From: Aquimarina aquimarini
GTDB taxonomy: Bacteria > Bacteroidota > Bacteroidia > Flavobacteriales > Flavobacteriaceae
Direction of reading: 5' to 3'
DNA: 64,000 nucleotides
NCBI RefSeq assembly: GCF_900299535.1
Contig: NZ_OMKE01000033.1
Span: forward strand, 1 to 64,000
The stretch's first letter is position 1. Every line of letters begins with the position of its first letter. The notes under the pieces are model-generated. The model saw nothing but the letters and a program-made list of their open reading frames with translations. It did no database searches and had not been told where the DNA came from. A program made the position numbers and the translations under genes. Positions 54,243 through 63,783 of the stretch are shown here, piece after piece.

Positions 54243-54899
54243 TCTATCTTTTCCTTACAACTTTCATTTTACCCCCCCCTATAACATAAATCTTTTTATT
54301 TAGATCAGACATTAGTAGTAATCCTCTATCTGAATAGTTAGTCTTGTACACTGCCCCCATTCTTATAATATTACGTATCCACAACAAAGCTTACAAAGTT
54401 AACTCCTAGTATAAAACTTAGTCATATCTTACCTACCTTCTAATCATACAACGATTATACAACACCTTTTTTTTCAAAAACAATCTATAGGTAATTTACT
54501 GACGCTTTTTTCTCTTTTTAAACACTCAACCCTTTATCTCCTTATCATCATATTACCGTCGTAAAAAAGCATTTTTTACATCAAACTTCACTAAAAACTA
54601 TTTTATAAAAAAAGAACTCAAAAAAATACACATACTTAAATAACAATCAAATTATTAACCTCAAAAAACAAACAAAAACTCAATTAATTAATTTTATTAA
54701 ATTAACAAAATAACAGTGTTTTTTTTATATTTTTCTTTTAATCCTTAAGATATCATTTGCACTAAAATCAACTGCGACGAAACAAACATGACATCCTTAC
54801 AAAAACAAGGTTAATCTTTTGTTAAACTATAGTTATTACACTTATTACGTTAATTTTCTTAATAATCTTGTTCGTCTAACAAAAAATCATATCACACAA
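54243..54899. other. Long AT-rich upstream region of the second SusCD operon
   Basis: A gene-free stretch of 657 bases. It holds an eight-C run at about 54272-54279, several A/T homopolymers, and TATCATTTGC at 54761-54770, a fair promoter element with a 3-base spacer. The SusC frame stays open back to a TTG at 54819, but the signal peptide begins at 54900. I found no RNA gene or operator. Confidence 0.45.
54761..54769 (+). promoter_or_regulatory. Candidate -7 element of second SusCD operon
   Basis: TATCATTTG resembles TAnnTTTG with one extra spacer base, followed by C as is frequent in Flavobacteriia. It lies 131 bases before the ATG at 54900, so a long leader would result. Weak evidence. 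Confidence 0.3.
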
Positions 54900-57800
54900 A
54901 TGAAATTATTAACACAAAAACTACTAATGCTTCTATGCGTATTAGTAACACAACTCTCTATTGCGCAAGATGGCCCAATAACAGGTAAGGTCACAGACGA
55001 TGGCGGGATGCCTTTACCTGGTGTAAACATCGTGGTAAAAGGCACAAATAATGGCGCTCAAACAGATTTTGACGGAATGTATTCACTAAATGCTTCTTCA
55101 GGAAGCACTCTTCTATTTACCTATCTAGGTTTTGCAGATAAAGAAATAATAGTGGGTACTCAAAAAAAAATTGATGTACAATTAGAAGTTGCCGCTTCTC
55201 AATTAGATGAAATTGTAGTTACAGCCCTTGGTATTTCTAGAGATAAGAAATCATTAGGTTATGCTACTCAAGAAGTAGACGGAGAAGATCTAAACAAAGT
55301 AAAAACAGCAAACTTTGTAAATTCTCTCTCAGGAAAAGCTTCTGGTGTACAAATTAAAAGAAATAACAATTTAGGTGGATCAACAAATGTGGTGATCAGG
55401 GGTAATGCCTCTTTAACAGGAAGTAATCAAGCTTTATTTGTTATCGACGGAATTCCTATCAATAACACCAACACAAATTCAAAAATTCAAGGACAAGCCA
55501 GAGGAGGACAATATGACTACGGAAATGCAGCTTCTGACATCAATCCTGAAGATATTGAATCTATTAACGTTTTAAAAGGTGCTGCGGCATCTGCCCTTTA
55601 TGGGTCTAGAGCTGCCAATGGAGTAATCATGATTACAACAAAAAAAGGTGGAAAATCTACAGGAATGGGAGTTACCATTAATTCAGGATTAACTGTTGGG
55701 TCTATTGACAAAAGTACATTTGCAAAATATCAAAAACAATATGGAGCAGGTTACGGCCCTTATTATGGTCCTAATGAAGATAGTTATTTAGATTTAAAAG
55801 ACATCGACAATGATGGTACTTTGGATTTTGTAACTCCATTAACAGAAGATGCATCATATGGAGCTGCATTTGATCCAAATATTCTGGTGTACCAATGGGA
55901 TGCATTTGACCCAGACTCTCCTAATTATAGAACACCAACCCCTTGGGTAAATGCAAAAAATGGTCCTATTACCTTTTTTGAAACCCCTATAACCATTACA
56001 AACTCTATATCTCTGGATAAGGGATTTGATAAAGGTAGCTACAGATTAAACTATACTCAATTTGACCAAACAGGTTTAATGCCCAATAGTTCTATCAAAA
56101 AGCATAATTTTTCTATGAGCGGAAACATCAAATTAACCGATAAATTAACCGCTACAGGATACGCTAATTACATCAAAACAAGTGGATTAGGTCGTAATTC
56201 TACTGGATACAATGATAACATCATTGGTAATTTTAAACAATGGTGGCAAACCAATGTTGATATCAAACAACAAAAAGACATCTATTTTGCTACTCGTAGA
56301 AACGTAACATGGAATCCTGCCAACACTGATGCTGGATCATTACCAATTTACTGGGATAACCCATATTGGACACGATATGAAAATTTCCAAACAGATTCTA
56401 GAAATCGTTTTCTAGGGAATATCTCTCTAAATTACAAAGTTACCGATTGGTTTGATATAACAGGGAGAGTAGCTACTGACACCTATTCTGAATTACAAGA
56501 AGAACGAAGAGCTAATGGGAGTGTTGCCACTGCTTTTGGTGTTAATTCTGGAGGAGGAGATACTGACAACAGAGGAACTGTTAATTCTGGATATGCAAGA
56601 AAAGACTTAAGAAATACAGAGACTAATTACGATTTGATGTTCAACTTTTACAAAGATTTAAGTGACGAATTTAACATCAAAGGTATATTAGGAACAAATG
56701 TGAGAAGAAATCATTTTCAATCGATTCATGCATCTACTAGTGGTGGATTGAGTGTTCCAAAGCTATATTCTTTACAAAATAGTGCAGGACCACTTCCTCT
56801 GCCTGTAGAAAGAGATGAAAAACTAGGAGTAGATGGTATCTATGCCAGTGCTTCTTTAGGATATAAAGAAACTTATTTCTTAGATGCAACCATCCGTAGA
56901 GATCATTCTTCTAGTTTACCAAAAGGGAACAACACATTTTATTATCCATCTGTAGCTGGTAGTTTTGTATTTTCTAATCTTATCGATGCCGATTTTATAT
57001 CTTTTGGTAAGATCAGAGCCAATTATGCAGAAGTAGGAAACAGTGCTCCTTTTGATTTCTTATACGACAGCTATGTTGTAAACACACCAATTGGAGGTGC
57101 AAGCACTTCTGTTGGGAATGTTAAAAAGAACCCAGATCTCAAGCCAGAAAATACTACTAGTATGGAAATTGGTTTAGAAATGAAGCTTTTACAAAACAGA
57201 TTAGGTTTTGATATTGCATATTATAAGAACAATTCTATAGATCAAATCTTTGGGGTTCCTATTACCAGAGCAGCAGGGTTTTCTTCCAAAATTTTAAATG
57301 CTGGAGAAATCGAAAACAAAGGAATAGAAATTTCCTTATATGGTACTCCTATAGAAACTACAAACTTCTCTTGGAATGTAAATGTAAACTGGTCTAAAAA
57401 TGAGAATAAAGTAATATCTCTAGAAGATGGAATAGAAAACCTACAATTAGGTTCTTTTCAAGGAGGAATTACAATCAACGCACAAGTAGGAAAACCGTAT
57501 GGTATTATACAAGGTACGGATTACACCTATCTAAACGGAGAAAGAGTAGTTGACGGTCGAGAAACTTTACCTATAGATGAAGATGGGGATGGTCAAGATG
57601 ACCCAAATCCTGCTCAAGGACAATACATAAAAACAAGCACATCAAATAATAATATTGGAGATACCAACCCTGATTGGCTGATGGGGATATCAAACTCATT
57701 TACCTACAAGAATCTTTCTTTTAGCTTCTTGATAGATATTCAAAAAGGAGGAAGTATCTTTTCTCTAGATCAATATTACGGGCAAGCAACTGGTTTATAC

Positions 57801-58226
57801 GAAGAAACTGCTTTTATCAATGACCTAGGAAACCCTGTAAGAAATAGTCTTGCTGATGGAGGAGGGTTCATTAACCAAGGGGTTAACACTGATGGATCAG
57901 CAAACACAACAAGAATTAGAGCAGATCGATTTGGTGCTTTTGGGTACAGAAGAGGATTACCAGATGCTGCCTTTGTATACGATGCTAGCTTTGTAAAATT
58001 AAGAGAAGTCTCTTTAACTTATAGTTTCCCTAAACAGCTTATCAAAAAGACATTCTTAAATGATGTTTCGTTTAGTGTAATTGGTTCTAACCTATGGATC
58101 ATTGACAAAAACCTTCCACATGCCGATCCTGAAAGTGGATTAAGTTCAGGTAACTTACAAGGGTACTCTGTAGGTTCTTTACCTACTACAAGAGATATAG
58201 GTTTCAATTTAAAATTACAATTCTAA
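54900..58226 (+). CDS. SusC/RagA-type TonB-dependent receptor
   Basis: Outer-membrane transporter of 1108 residues. I choose the ATG at 54900 because a clean signal peptide (about 1-22, LLMLLCVLVTQLSIAQ) starts there; a TTG at 54819 would add 27 non-signal residues. The regulatory-like domain (about 24-105) has PLPGVNIVVKGTNNG and DFDGMYSL. The plug at about 110-245 has ALFVIDGIPINN and SALYGSRAANGVIMITTKKG (shortened). A long barrel ends in FNLKLQF. Unlike the first SusC it has no STN domain, so regulation by FecR is not expected. The SusD-like gene follows after 13 bases. Confidence 0.95.
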   Translation: MKLLTQKLLMLLCVLVTQLSIAQDGPITGKVTDDGGMPLPGVNIVVKGTNNGAQTDFDGMYSLNASSGSTLLFTYLGFADKEIIVGTQKKIDVQLEVAASQLDEIVVTALGISRDKKSLGYATQEVDGEDLNKVKTANFVNSLSGKASGVQIKRNNNLGGSTNVVIRGNASLTGSNQALFVIDGIPINNTNTNSKIQGQARGGQYDYGNAASDINPEDIESINVLKGAAASALYGSRAANGVIMITTKKGGKSTGMGVTINSGLTVGSIDKSTFAKYQKQYGAGYGPYYGPNEDSYLDLKDIDNDGTLDFVTPLTEDASYGAAFDPNILVYQWDAFDPDSPNYRTPTPWVNAKNGPITFFETPITITNSISLDKGFDKGSYRLNYTQFDQTGLMPNSSIKKHNFSMSGNIKLTDKLTATGYANYIKTSGLGRNSTGYNDNIIGNFKQWWQTNVDIKQQKDIYFATRRNVTWNPANTDAGSLPIYWDNPYWTRYENFQTDSRNRFLGNISLNYKVTDWFDITGRVATDTYSELQEERRANGSVATAFGVNSGGGDTDNRGTVNSGYARKDLRNTETNYDLMFNFYKDLSDEFNIKGILGTNVRRNHFQSIHASTSGGLSVPKLYSLQNSAGPLPLPVERDEKLGVDGIYASASLGYKETYFLDATIRRDHSSSLPKGNNTFYYPSVAGSFVFSNLIDADFISFGKIRANYAEVGNSAPFDFLYDSYVVNTPIGGASTSVGNVKKNPDLKPENTTSMEIGLEMKLLQNRLGFDIAYYKNNSIDQIFGVPITRAAGFSSKILNAGEIENKGIEISLYGTPIETTNFSWNVNVNWSKNENKVISLEDGIENLQLGSFQGGITINAQVGKPYGIIQGTDYTYLNGERVVDGRETLPIDEDGDGQDDPNPAQGQYIKTSTSNNNIGDTNPDWLMGISNSFTYKNLSFSFLIDIQKGGSIFSLDQYYGQATGLYEETAFINDLGNPVRNSLADGGGFINQGVNTDGSANTTRIRADRFGAFGYRRGLPDAAFVYDASFVKLREVSLTYSFPKQLIKKTFLNDVSFSVIGSNLWIIDKNLPHADPESGLSSGNLQGYSVGSLPTTRDIGFNLKLQF

Positions 58227-58239
58227 AAAAATAGCACAG

Positions 58240-59895
58240 ATGAAAAAAATATTCATTTTAATTACAGCAGTAATTATAGCCTCTTGTTCAGACAATCTCG
58301 AAAGTCTGAATGAGAATATCAAAGACCCATCTTCTGTTCCTGGTGAAACCCTATTCACAGGCGCGCAGAAAAACTTAGTAGACCAAATCGTTGACTTAAG
58401 TGTAAACAATAACAACACCAAACTTTGGGCTCAATACCTACAAGAAACTACCTATACTGATGAAAGTAATTATGATCAGGTAACCAGAACAATCCCGGCA
58501 ACACACTGGAGTGTTTTATATAAAGATGTATTAAAGGATCTTGATGAAGCTTCTAAAATCATTACTGACACAGAATATACTTTACCTGGAGACATAGAAA
58601 CCAAAGCAAATAAATTACAGGTAATAGAGATACTAACCATCTATGCGTATAGTGTATTAATAGAAACTTTTGGAGATGTTCCTTACTCAGAAGCGCTGGA
58701 TATTGACAACCTATTACCTACCTATGATGATGGTGAAACTACATACAAAGCTCTTATTGCAAGGTTAACGACTGCTATAGATGCTTTAGACACTAGTAAA
58801 GGAAGCTTTGGCGTTGCTGACAACATTTACGAAGGAGATGTATCGCTATGGAAAAAGTTTGCAGCTTCTTTAAAACTCAGAATGGGAATCTTATTATCTG
58901 ATGTAGACAATTCATTCGCCAGAACTACTGTAGAGTCTGCCGTAACCACTGGTGTTTTCACTAGCAGAGCAGACAATGCTAATTTTAAGTATTTGACTGC
59001 TGCACCAAACACAAACCCTATACATGCCAATCTTGTATTAAGCGGAAGAGCTGATTTTGTTGCAGGAGCTACCATTGTAAATGATATGAATGATCTAAAA
59101 GATCCTAGAAGGTCTTTATATTTCAAAAGAACTCAGGTAATTGTAGACACAATCGTATCTACTTCTACTTCTGGTATTACAACAACTTTAAACTTAAAAA
59201 ACCCAATTGATGTAAGTATTGAAATAGGAGATAAAGCCTCAAACGGTCCAACTACTCTTGGAGATATATCAGCAATAGGAACATCCTCTCTAGGCATTGA
59301 TAATATTGCTGAAACACCAGAAGCAGGAGATATTATAACATACCTAGGATATAAAGGCGGAAAAATCGGTAGCACATCTAGTTTTTCTTCACACTCTCAT
59401 GTATCTGATTATATAGCAGCTGCAGATACACCAGGTGTACTTTTTGACTATGCAGAAGTTGAATTTTTATTAGCAGAAGCAGCTGCAAGAAACTTTGCTG
59501 TTGGCGGAACTGCCAAAAGTCACTATGATGCTGGTATTATTGAGTCTATCGAAAGTTGGGGAGGAACAAATGCAGATGCTGTAACATATCTAGCACAGGC
59601 AACTGTAGATTACGATACAGCACTGGCAGCAAGTACTGCTACTACTCCTTGGAAAGAAGTTATTGGTAACCAAAAGTGGATTGCATTATTCAACAGAGGT
59701 ATAGAAGCTTGGACATCTATCAGGTTATTAGATTTCCCAACGCTAGCAAAACCCGCTGAAGCTGTTTCTGGATTCCCTAATAGATATACCTATCCTATTG
59801 TAGAACAAACATTAAACGGTGCAAACTGGGAATCTGCCTCTACTGCGATAGGTGGTGACAAAGCCGAAACGAAATTATTCTGGGATTTGAATTAG
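58240..59895 (+). CDS. SusD-like outer-membrane lipoprotein
   Basis: A 551-residue lipoprotein partner of the preceding SusC, with lipobox IASC (Cys16) followed by acidic residues (SDNLESLNEN). The helical body belongs to the SusD-like family close to RagB/SusD type 2, with FGDVPYSEAL near 143-152, LWKKFAASLKLRMGI near 203-217 and EVEFLLAEAAARNF near 405-418. The last part (GNQKWIALFNRGIEAWTSIR) carries the usual C-terminal pattern. Substrate unknown. The terminator at 59934 ends the pair. Confidence 0.92.
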   Translation: MKKIFILITAVIIASCSDNLESLNENIKDPSSVPGETLFTGAQKNLVDQIVDLSVNNNNTKLWAQYLQETTYTDESNYDQVTRTIPATHWSVLYKDVLKDLDEASKIITDTEYTLPGDIETKANKLQVIEILTIYAYSVLIETFGDVPYSEALDIDNLLPTYDDGETTYKALIARLTTAIDALDTSKGSFGVADNIYEGDVSLWKKFAASLKLRMGILLSDVDNSFARTTVESAVTTGVFTSRADNANFKYLTAAPNTNPIHANLVLSGRADFVAGATIVNDMNDLKDPRRSLYFKRTQVIVDTIVSTSTSGITTTLNLKNPIDVSIEIGDKASNGPTTLGDISAIGTSSLGIDNIAETPEAGDIITYLGYKGGKIGSTSSFSSHSHVSDYIAAADTPGVLFDYAEVEFLLAEAAARNFAVGGTAKSHYDAGIIESIESWGGTNADAVTYLAQATVDYDTALAASTATTPWKEVIGNQKWIALFNRGIEAWTSIRLLDFPTLAKPAEAVSGFPNRYTYPIVEQTLNGANWESASTAIGGDKAETKLFWDLN

Positions 59896-59933
59896 CCAAT
59901 ATTCTATATCAAACAAGTAACATTGTAATAGAT

Positions 59934-59963
59934 AAAAGACTGTCTTTTTAGGCAGTCTTTTTT
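59934..59963 (+). terminator. Terminator of the second SusCD operon
   Basis: AAAAGACTGTC at 59934-59944 pairs with GGCAGTCTTTT at 59951-59961 around a 6-base loop, with one T-G wobble, followed by a T-run. The stem is nearly the same as that at 11678-11704. Confidence 0.9.
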
Positions 59964-60078
59964 ATGTTGTATACCATCAAGAAAAATTAGTTAGCAAATC
60001 CACTTCCTAAAATTACTAAAAGCTACCATTACTCTGCTGTTTTTCTTACCCATAGCAGTATTATAGTCATAAAAAAAC

Positions 60079-60109
60079 AAAAGGTAGTAATTTAAAATTA
60101 CTACCTTTT
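60079..60109 (-). terminator. Terminator of ndk
   Basis: Perfect 15-base arms at 60079-60093 and 60095-60109 around one base. Read on the minus strand, the stem is followed by TTTTGTTTTTTT, as expected for the ndk transcript ending at 60162. Together with the stem at 59934 it insulates the two convergent genes. Confidence 0.88.
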
Positions 60110-60161
60110 AATTATATTAAATTTTGCTATAATCCTTCAGAATTTAGCAAAAAATATGTTC

Positions 60162-60581
60162 TTAAAACTGCTCTCTTCCTGAGAAATGAAAAGCTCCTTC
60201 AATGGCAGCGTTCTCATCACTATCACTACCATGCACTGCATTTTCACTTATAGAAGTTGCGTATTTTTTACGAATAGTTCCTTCTGCAGCCTCCTCGGGA
60301 TTTGTAGCTCCTATCAAAGTTCTAAAATCTTCTACCGCATTTTCTTTTTCAAGAATTGCCGCTACAATAGGACCACTAGTCATATACTCTACTAATTCTC
60401 CATAAAAAGGACGTTCTTTATGAACTGCATAAAAAGCAGCTGCATCATCTGTAGTAAGTTGAGTTAATTTCATTGCCACAATTCTAAATCCTGAAGCTGT
60501 AATTTGCTCTACAATACCACCAATATATCCTTTTCTTACCGCATCTGGTTTAAGCATTGTAAAAGTTCTGTTTGTTGCCAT
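60162..60581 (-). CDS. ndk: Nucleoside-diphosphate kinase
   Basis: A 139-residue enzyme that balances nucleoside triphosphates by a phospho-histidine intermediate. [11 protein letters not shown] near 8-18 and the catalytic NAVHGSDS, with His near 117, are both present. Length matches bacterial Ndk. It is transcribed alone, with a hairpin terminator downstream, and is divergent from the nrnA-like gene. Confidence 0.97.
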   Translation of the reverse strand: MATNRTFTMLKPDAVRKGYIGGIVEQITASGFRIVAMKLTQLTTDDAAAFYAVHKERPFYGELVEYMTSGPIVAAILEKENAVEDFRTLIGATNPEEAAEGTIRKKYATSISENAVHGSDSDENAAIEGAFHFSGREQF

Positions 60582-60914
60582 AGTATAAGTGTGTTTTTGT
60601 TATATATCACTTCTAACTAGAAGTAATTCAATTTATTATTCTGGTATATAAATACCTGTTTTTTCTAAAAATTTTGTGCAAAAATATATATAAAAGCATC
60701 AAAAACAAGAATTATTATACGAAATGCCTTCAAATAACATTTATTCACCGTTTTCAAAGCATTCCTAACTACTCCAAAAAAATAAAAATAATCATATGAA
60801 TTACCCCCATACAACCTCTGCAAAAGTTCAATATATAACTACCAAACATTAGAACTTTTACAAAAAAGCATTCTACCATCTCCAAAATATTATTTATTGT
60901 ATCTTCGCTGACCT
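60582..60914. other. Divergent intergenic region, nothing recognised
   Basis: A stretch of 333 AT-rich bases between ndk and the DHH phosphoesterase gene. TATCTTCG at 60900-60907 is a partial -7 match seven bases before the plus-strand ATG, which would give an almost leaderless message. No repeat or RNA gene seen. Confidence 0.4.
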
Positions 60915-61931
60915 ATGAATAGTAATGAAACAAATAAAATAAAGGAGTTACTATCTACTCCAAAAAATATTATAATTGTAACACATAAAAACCCTGATGG
61001 TGATGCTATTGGTTCTAGTCTAGCACTGTACCATTATCTGAAATTTTCAGAACACCATGTTACCGTTATTACTCCTAATGACTACCCTTCTTTTCTAAAA
61101 TGGGTGCCAGGAGAAAAAAACATTATCAAATATGATAATGATACGCAAATTGCTAGTGATAGAATAATAGAAGCAGACATTATTTTTACATTAGATTTTA
61201 ATCATTTATCCAGAAGTGGTGATATGCAAAATATTTTGGCAGCTACAAAAAGCACTTTTGTTATGATCGACCATCACCAGCAACCAGATACCTATGCCAC
61301 CTATACATATAGTGATTCAAGCATGAGTTCTACCTGTCAAATGATTTATCATTTTATAGAAAAATTAGGCGACCTTGATAAAATTACCCCTGATATAGCT
61401 ACTTCTATCTATGTAGGAATAATGACAGACACAGGATCTTTCAGGTATAGATCTACCACAAGTACAACTCATAGAGTACTTGCTGATCTAATTGATAAAG
61501 GAGCAGACAACACCAGAATTCATGAAAAGATTTATGACACAAATACACTTTCGCGAATTCAGTTAAAAGGTATTGCTTTTAAAAACCTAAGAGTATTACC
61601 CGAATACAATACCGCATACATTACTTTATCTCAAAAAGAACTAGATCAACATAGTTTTAAAAAAGGAGATACAGAAGGTTTTGTTAATTTCGGGCTTTCT
61701 ATTTTAGATGTTAAATTCGCAGTTATTTTTATCGAAAATAAAGGAGAAAGAATTATCAAAATTTCTCTACGCTCCAAAGGTGATTTTTCTGTAAACGAAT
61801 TTTCAAGAAATCATTTTGAAGGAGGCGGGCATCATAATGCTGCAGGAGGAAGAAGTAATCTCTCATTATCTGATACCGTTGAAAAATTTATTAGTATCTT
61901 ACCAGCTTATAAAAACGTCCTGAATCAATGA
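60915..61931 (+). CDS. DHH/DHHA1 family phosphoesterase (NrnA-like)
   Basis: A 338-residue metal-dependent phosphoesterase, the NrnA/oligoribonuclease type that degrades short RNA and 3'-phosphoadenosine 5'-phosphate (pAp). Motif I is THKNPDGDAIGSSLA (about 22-36), motif II has LDFNHLSR near 94-101, the DHH motif is MIDHHQQP near 118-125, and TDTGSFRYRST near 172-182 follows. The DHHA1 domain ends in EGGGHHNAAGGR near 303-314. The stop overlaps the gldI start by 4 bases (ATGA), so the genes are coupled. The nrnA-gldI pairing is common in Flavobacteriia. Confidence 0.92.
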   Translation: MNSNETNKIKELLSTPKNIIIVTHKNPDGDAIGSSLALYHYLKFSEHHVTVITPNDYPSFLKWVPGEKNIIKYDNDTQIASDRIIEADIIFTLDFNHLSRSGDMQNILAATKSTFVMIDHHQQPDTYATYTYSDSSMSSTCQMIYHFIEKLGDLDKITPDIATSIYVGIMTDTGSFRYRSTTSTTHRVLADLIDKGADNTRIHEKIYDTNTLSRIQLKGIAFKNLRVLPEYNTAYITLSQKELDQHSFKKGDTEGFVNFGLSILDVKFAVIFIENKGERIIKISLRSKGDFSVNEFSRNHFEGGGHHNAAGGRSNLSLSDTVEKFISILPAYKNVLNQ

Positions 61932-62479
61932 GATTAGTACTTCACACACTCTGTCTTGTTTTTCTATGCTTTTCTTGTAAAACACCAGAAGCTCGCAGAC
62001 CAAAAAATGTAAAATCTGGTTCTTTTATCGATGAATCTATCTTACGAAATAAAGAACTCGCTGCTCGAGAAGAAGCCAGAATTCAAAAAATTATTACCGC
62101 AGATAGCCTAAACAATTACATAACATCAGAAACAGGCTTTTGGTATTTCTACAAAAAAAAGGACTCTATTTCTACTATAACCCCTCAATTTGGAGATATC
62201 GTAACCTTTGATTACAATGTAAAAGATTTAAACGGCAATATAATTTATACCCAACAAGAATTAAAAACTATTACGTATCGTATTGACAAAGAAGAGCTTT
62301 TTTTAGGCCTTAGAGAAGGATTAAAGCTTATGAAACAAGGAGAAATGGTAACATTTCTTTTTCCTTCTTATCAAGCTTACGGATATTATGGTGATGATAA
62401 TAAGATTGGAACAAATATTCCGTTAATAGCAGAAGTAACACTCAACACAATTAGAAAAGAATCAACAACAAAAAATTAA
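61928..62479 (+). CDS. gldI: Gliding motility-associated peptidyl-prolyl isomerase GldI
   Basis: A 183-residue FKBP-type lipoprotein. Signal peptide with lipobox CFSC (Cys17) and a mature region with SETGFWYFYKKKDS and QFGDIVTFDYNVKD near 75-97, then the FKBP fold to PLIAEVTLNTIRK near 164-176. In Flavobacterium GldI is required for gliding and is thought to help fold envelope proteins. It starts four bases before the NrnA stop and is followed 15 bases later by a second isomerase gene, so three isomerase-fold domains are encoded in succession. Confidence 0.92.
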   Translation: MRLVLHTLCLVFLCFSCKTPEARRPKNVKSGSFIDESILRNKELAAREEARIQKIITADSLNNYITSETGFWYFYKKKDSISTITPQFGDIVTFDYNVKDLNGNIIYTQQELKTITYRIDKEELFLGLREGLKLMKQGEMVTFLFPSYQAYGYYGDDNKIGTNIPLIAEVTLNTIRKESTTKN

Positions 62480-62494
62480 TTTATTAATAAAAAA

Positions 62495-63664
62495 ATGAAA
62501 AAATTAAATTTATTATTCTTAGCCATTATTACATTAACTCTTAGCAGTTGTAATGAAAAATACCCAGATTTACAAGATGGGCTTTATGCAGAAATTATCA
62601 CAAACAAAGGAACGGCTGTTGCAAAATTACACTACGACTTAGTTCCTATGACAGTAGCAAACTTTGTTACTTTGGCAGAAGGAACCAATACCATGGTAGA
62701 TAGTACCTATAAAGGAAAAAAATATTATAATGGAATTATATTCCATAGAATCATCAAAGATTTCATGATCCAAACAGGAGATCCTCTTGGTACTGGAACT
62801 GGTGATCCAGGTTATAAATTTCCTGATGAAATTGTAGATTCTCTAACTCACAAATCTAAAGGAATATTATCAATGGCAAATTCTGGACCTAATACTAATG
62901 GGAGTCAGTTTTTTATCACATTAAAAGAAACTCCTTGGTTAGATGGAAAACATACTGTATTTGGAGAAATTGTTGTAGGACAAGACGTTATTGACAGCCT
63001 TGGAGTTGTAAAAACAGTATCTGGAAATAAACCTGAAGAAGAAGTAAAAATGATGGAAGTTAACATCATCCGTAAAGGTTCTAATGCTAAAGGGTTTGAT
63101 ACTGCAACCGCTTTTACTGATAAACTTAAAGTTCTTGAAGCTGAAAAAGCTGAAAAAGAAAAAGCTGAAAAAGAGCGTAATGCCGCAATTGCCGCTAAGT
63201 TTAATGAAACAAAAGCTAACGCTACCAAACTAGAAAGTGGTTTAGAAATTGTTTTTACTCATAAAGGAAAAGGTCAAAAACCAAAACAAGGAGATTTAGT
63301 AAACATCAATTATGCTGGATATTTTACTGATGGAAAAGTTTTTGACACAAATATTGCAGAAAAGGCTAAAGAATTAGGTGTTTATGATGAGCGTAGAGCT
63401 GCAGACCCAAGAGGGTATGCGCCAATAGAAATGCCATATTCTCCTGAAGCAAGAATGATTCCTGGTTTTAAAGAAGGAGTTCAACAAATGAGTGTAGGAG
63501 ATAAAGCTATTCTTTTTATACCTGCTCACCTTGCATATGGAGAAAGAGGTGCTGGACCAATCCCTCCTAACAGTGAAATTATTTTTGAATTGGAGTTGGT
63601 AAATATTAAAGCTCCCGAAAACACTAATACAAAGGATATTAAAAAGACTGATACTAAGAAATAA
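62495..63664 (+). CDS. Cyclophilin-FKBP fusion peptidyl-prolyl isomerase lipoprotein
   Basis: A 389-residue lipoprotein (lipobox SSC, Cys19) containing two different prolyl isomerase folds. A cyclophilin domain covers about residues 30-195, with the active-site segment FHRIIKDFMIQTGDP near 83-97, GSQFFIT and LDGKHTVFGEI. A charged Lys/Glu/Ala linker (about 205-235) leads to an FKBP domain (about 245-375) with GDLVNINYAGYF and PGFKEGVQQMSVGDK, LAYGERG and PPNSEIIFELEL. Fused cyclophilin-FKBP lipoproteins of this kind accompany gldI in Flavobacteriia. The periplasmic role is inferred. Confidence 0.93.
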   Translation: MKKLNLLFLAIITLTLSSCNEKYPDLQDGLYAEIITNKGTAVAKLHYDLVPMTVANFVTLAEGTNTMVDSTYKGKKYYNGIIFHRIIKDFMIQTGDPLGTGTGDPGYKFPDEIVDSLTHKSKGILSMANSGPNTNGSQFFITLKETPWLDGKHTVFGEIVVGQDVIDSLGVVKTVSGNKPEEEVKMMEVNIIRKGSNAKGFDTATAFTDKLKVLEAEKAEKEKAEKERNAAIAAKFNETKANATKLESGLEIVFTHKGKGQKPKQGDLVNINYAGYFTDGKVFDTNIAEKAKELGVYDERRAADPRGYAPIEMPYSPEARMIPGFKEGVQQMSVGDKAILFIPAHLAYGERGAGPIPPNSEIIFELELVNIKAPENTNTKDIKKTDTKK

Positions 63665-63695
63665 AAAACTTAGAAATCATACCTGATTTAATAAA

Positions 63696-63726
63696 AAAAG
63701 CATCCTAAAAAATTTGGGATGCTTTT
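63696..63726. terminator. Bidirectional terminator after the isomerase gene
   Basis: AAAAGCATCC at 63696-63705 pairs with GGATGCTTTT at 63717-63726 around an 11-base loop, with A before and T after. It serves the isomerase gene (plus) and the PorP/SprF-like gene (minus), which converge here. Confidence 0.88.
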
Positions 63727-63783
63727 CTATTTCAACATTATTTATTTTAACCTATTACTCTACCTTGTTTAAAACGATTTAAT

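Noticed and set aside
54819-54899. TTG start for the second SusC
   Set aside because: It would add 27 residues with no signal function ahead of a clean signal peptide starting at 54900.
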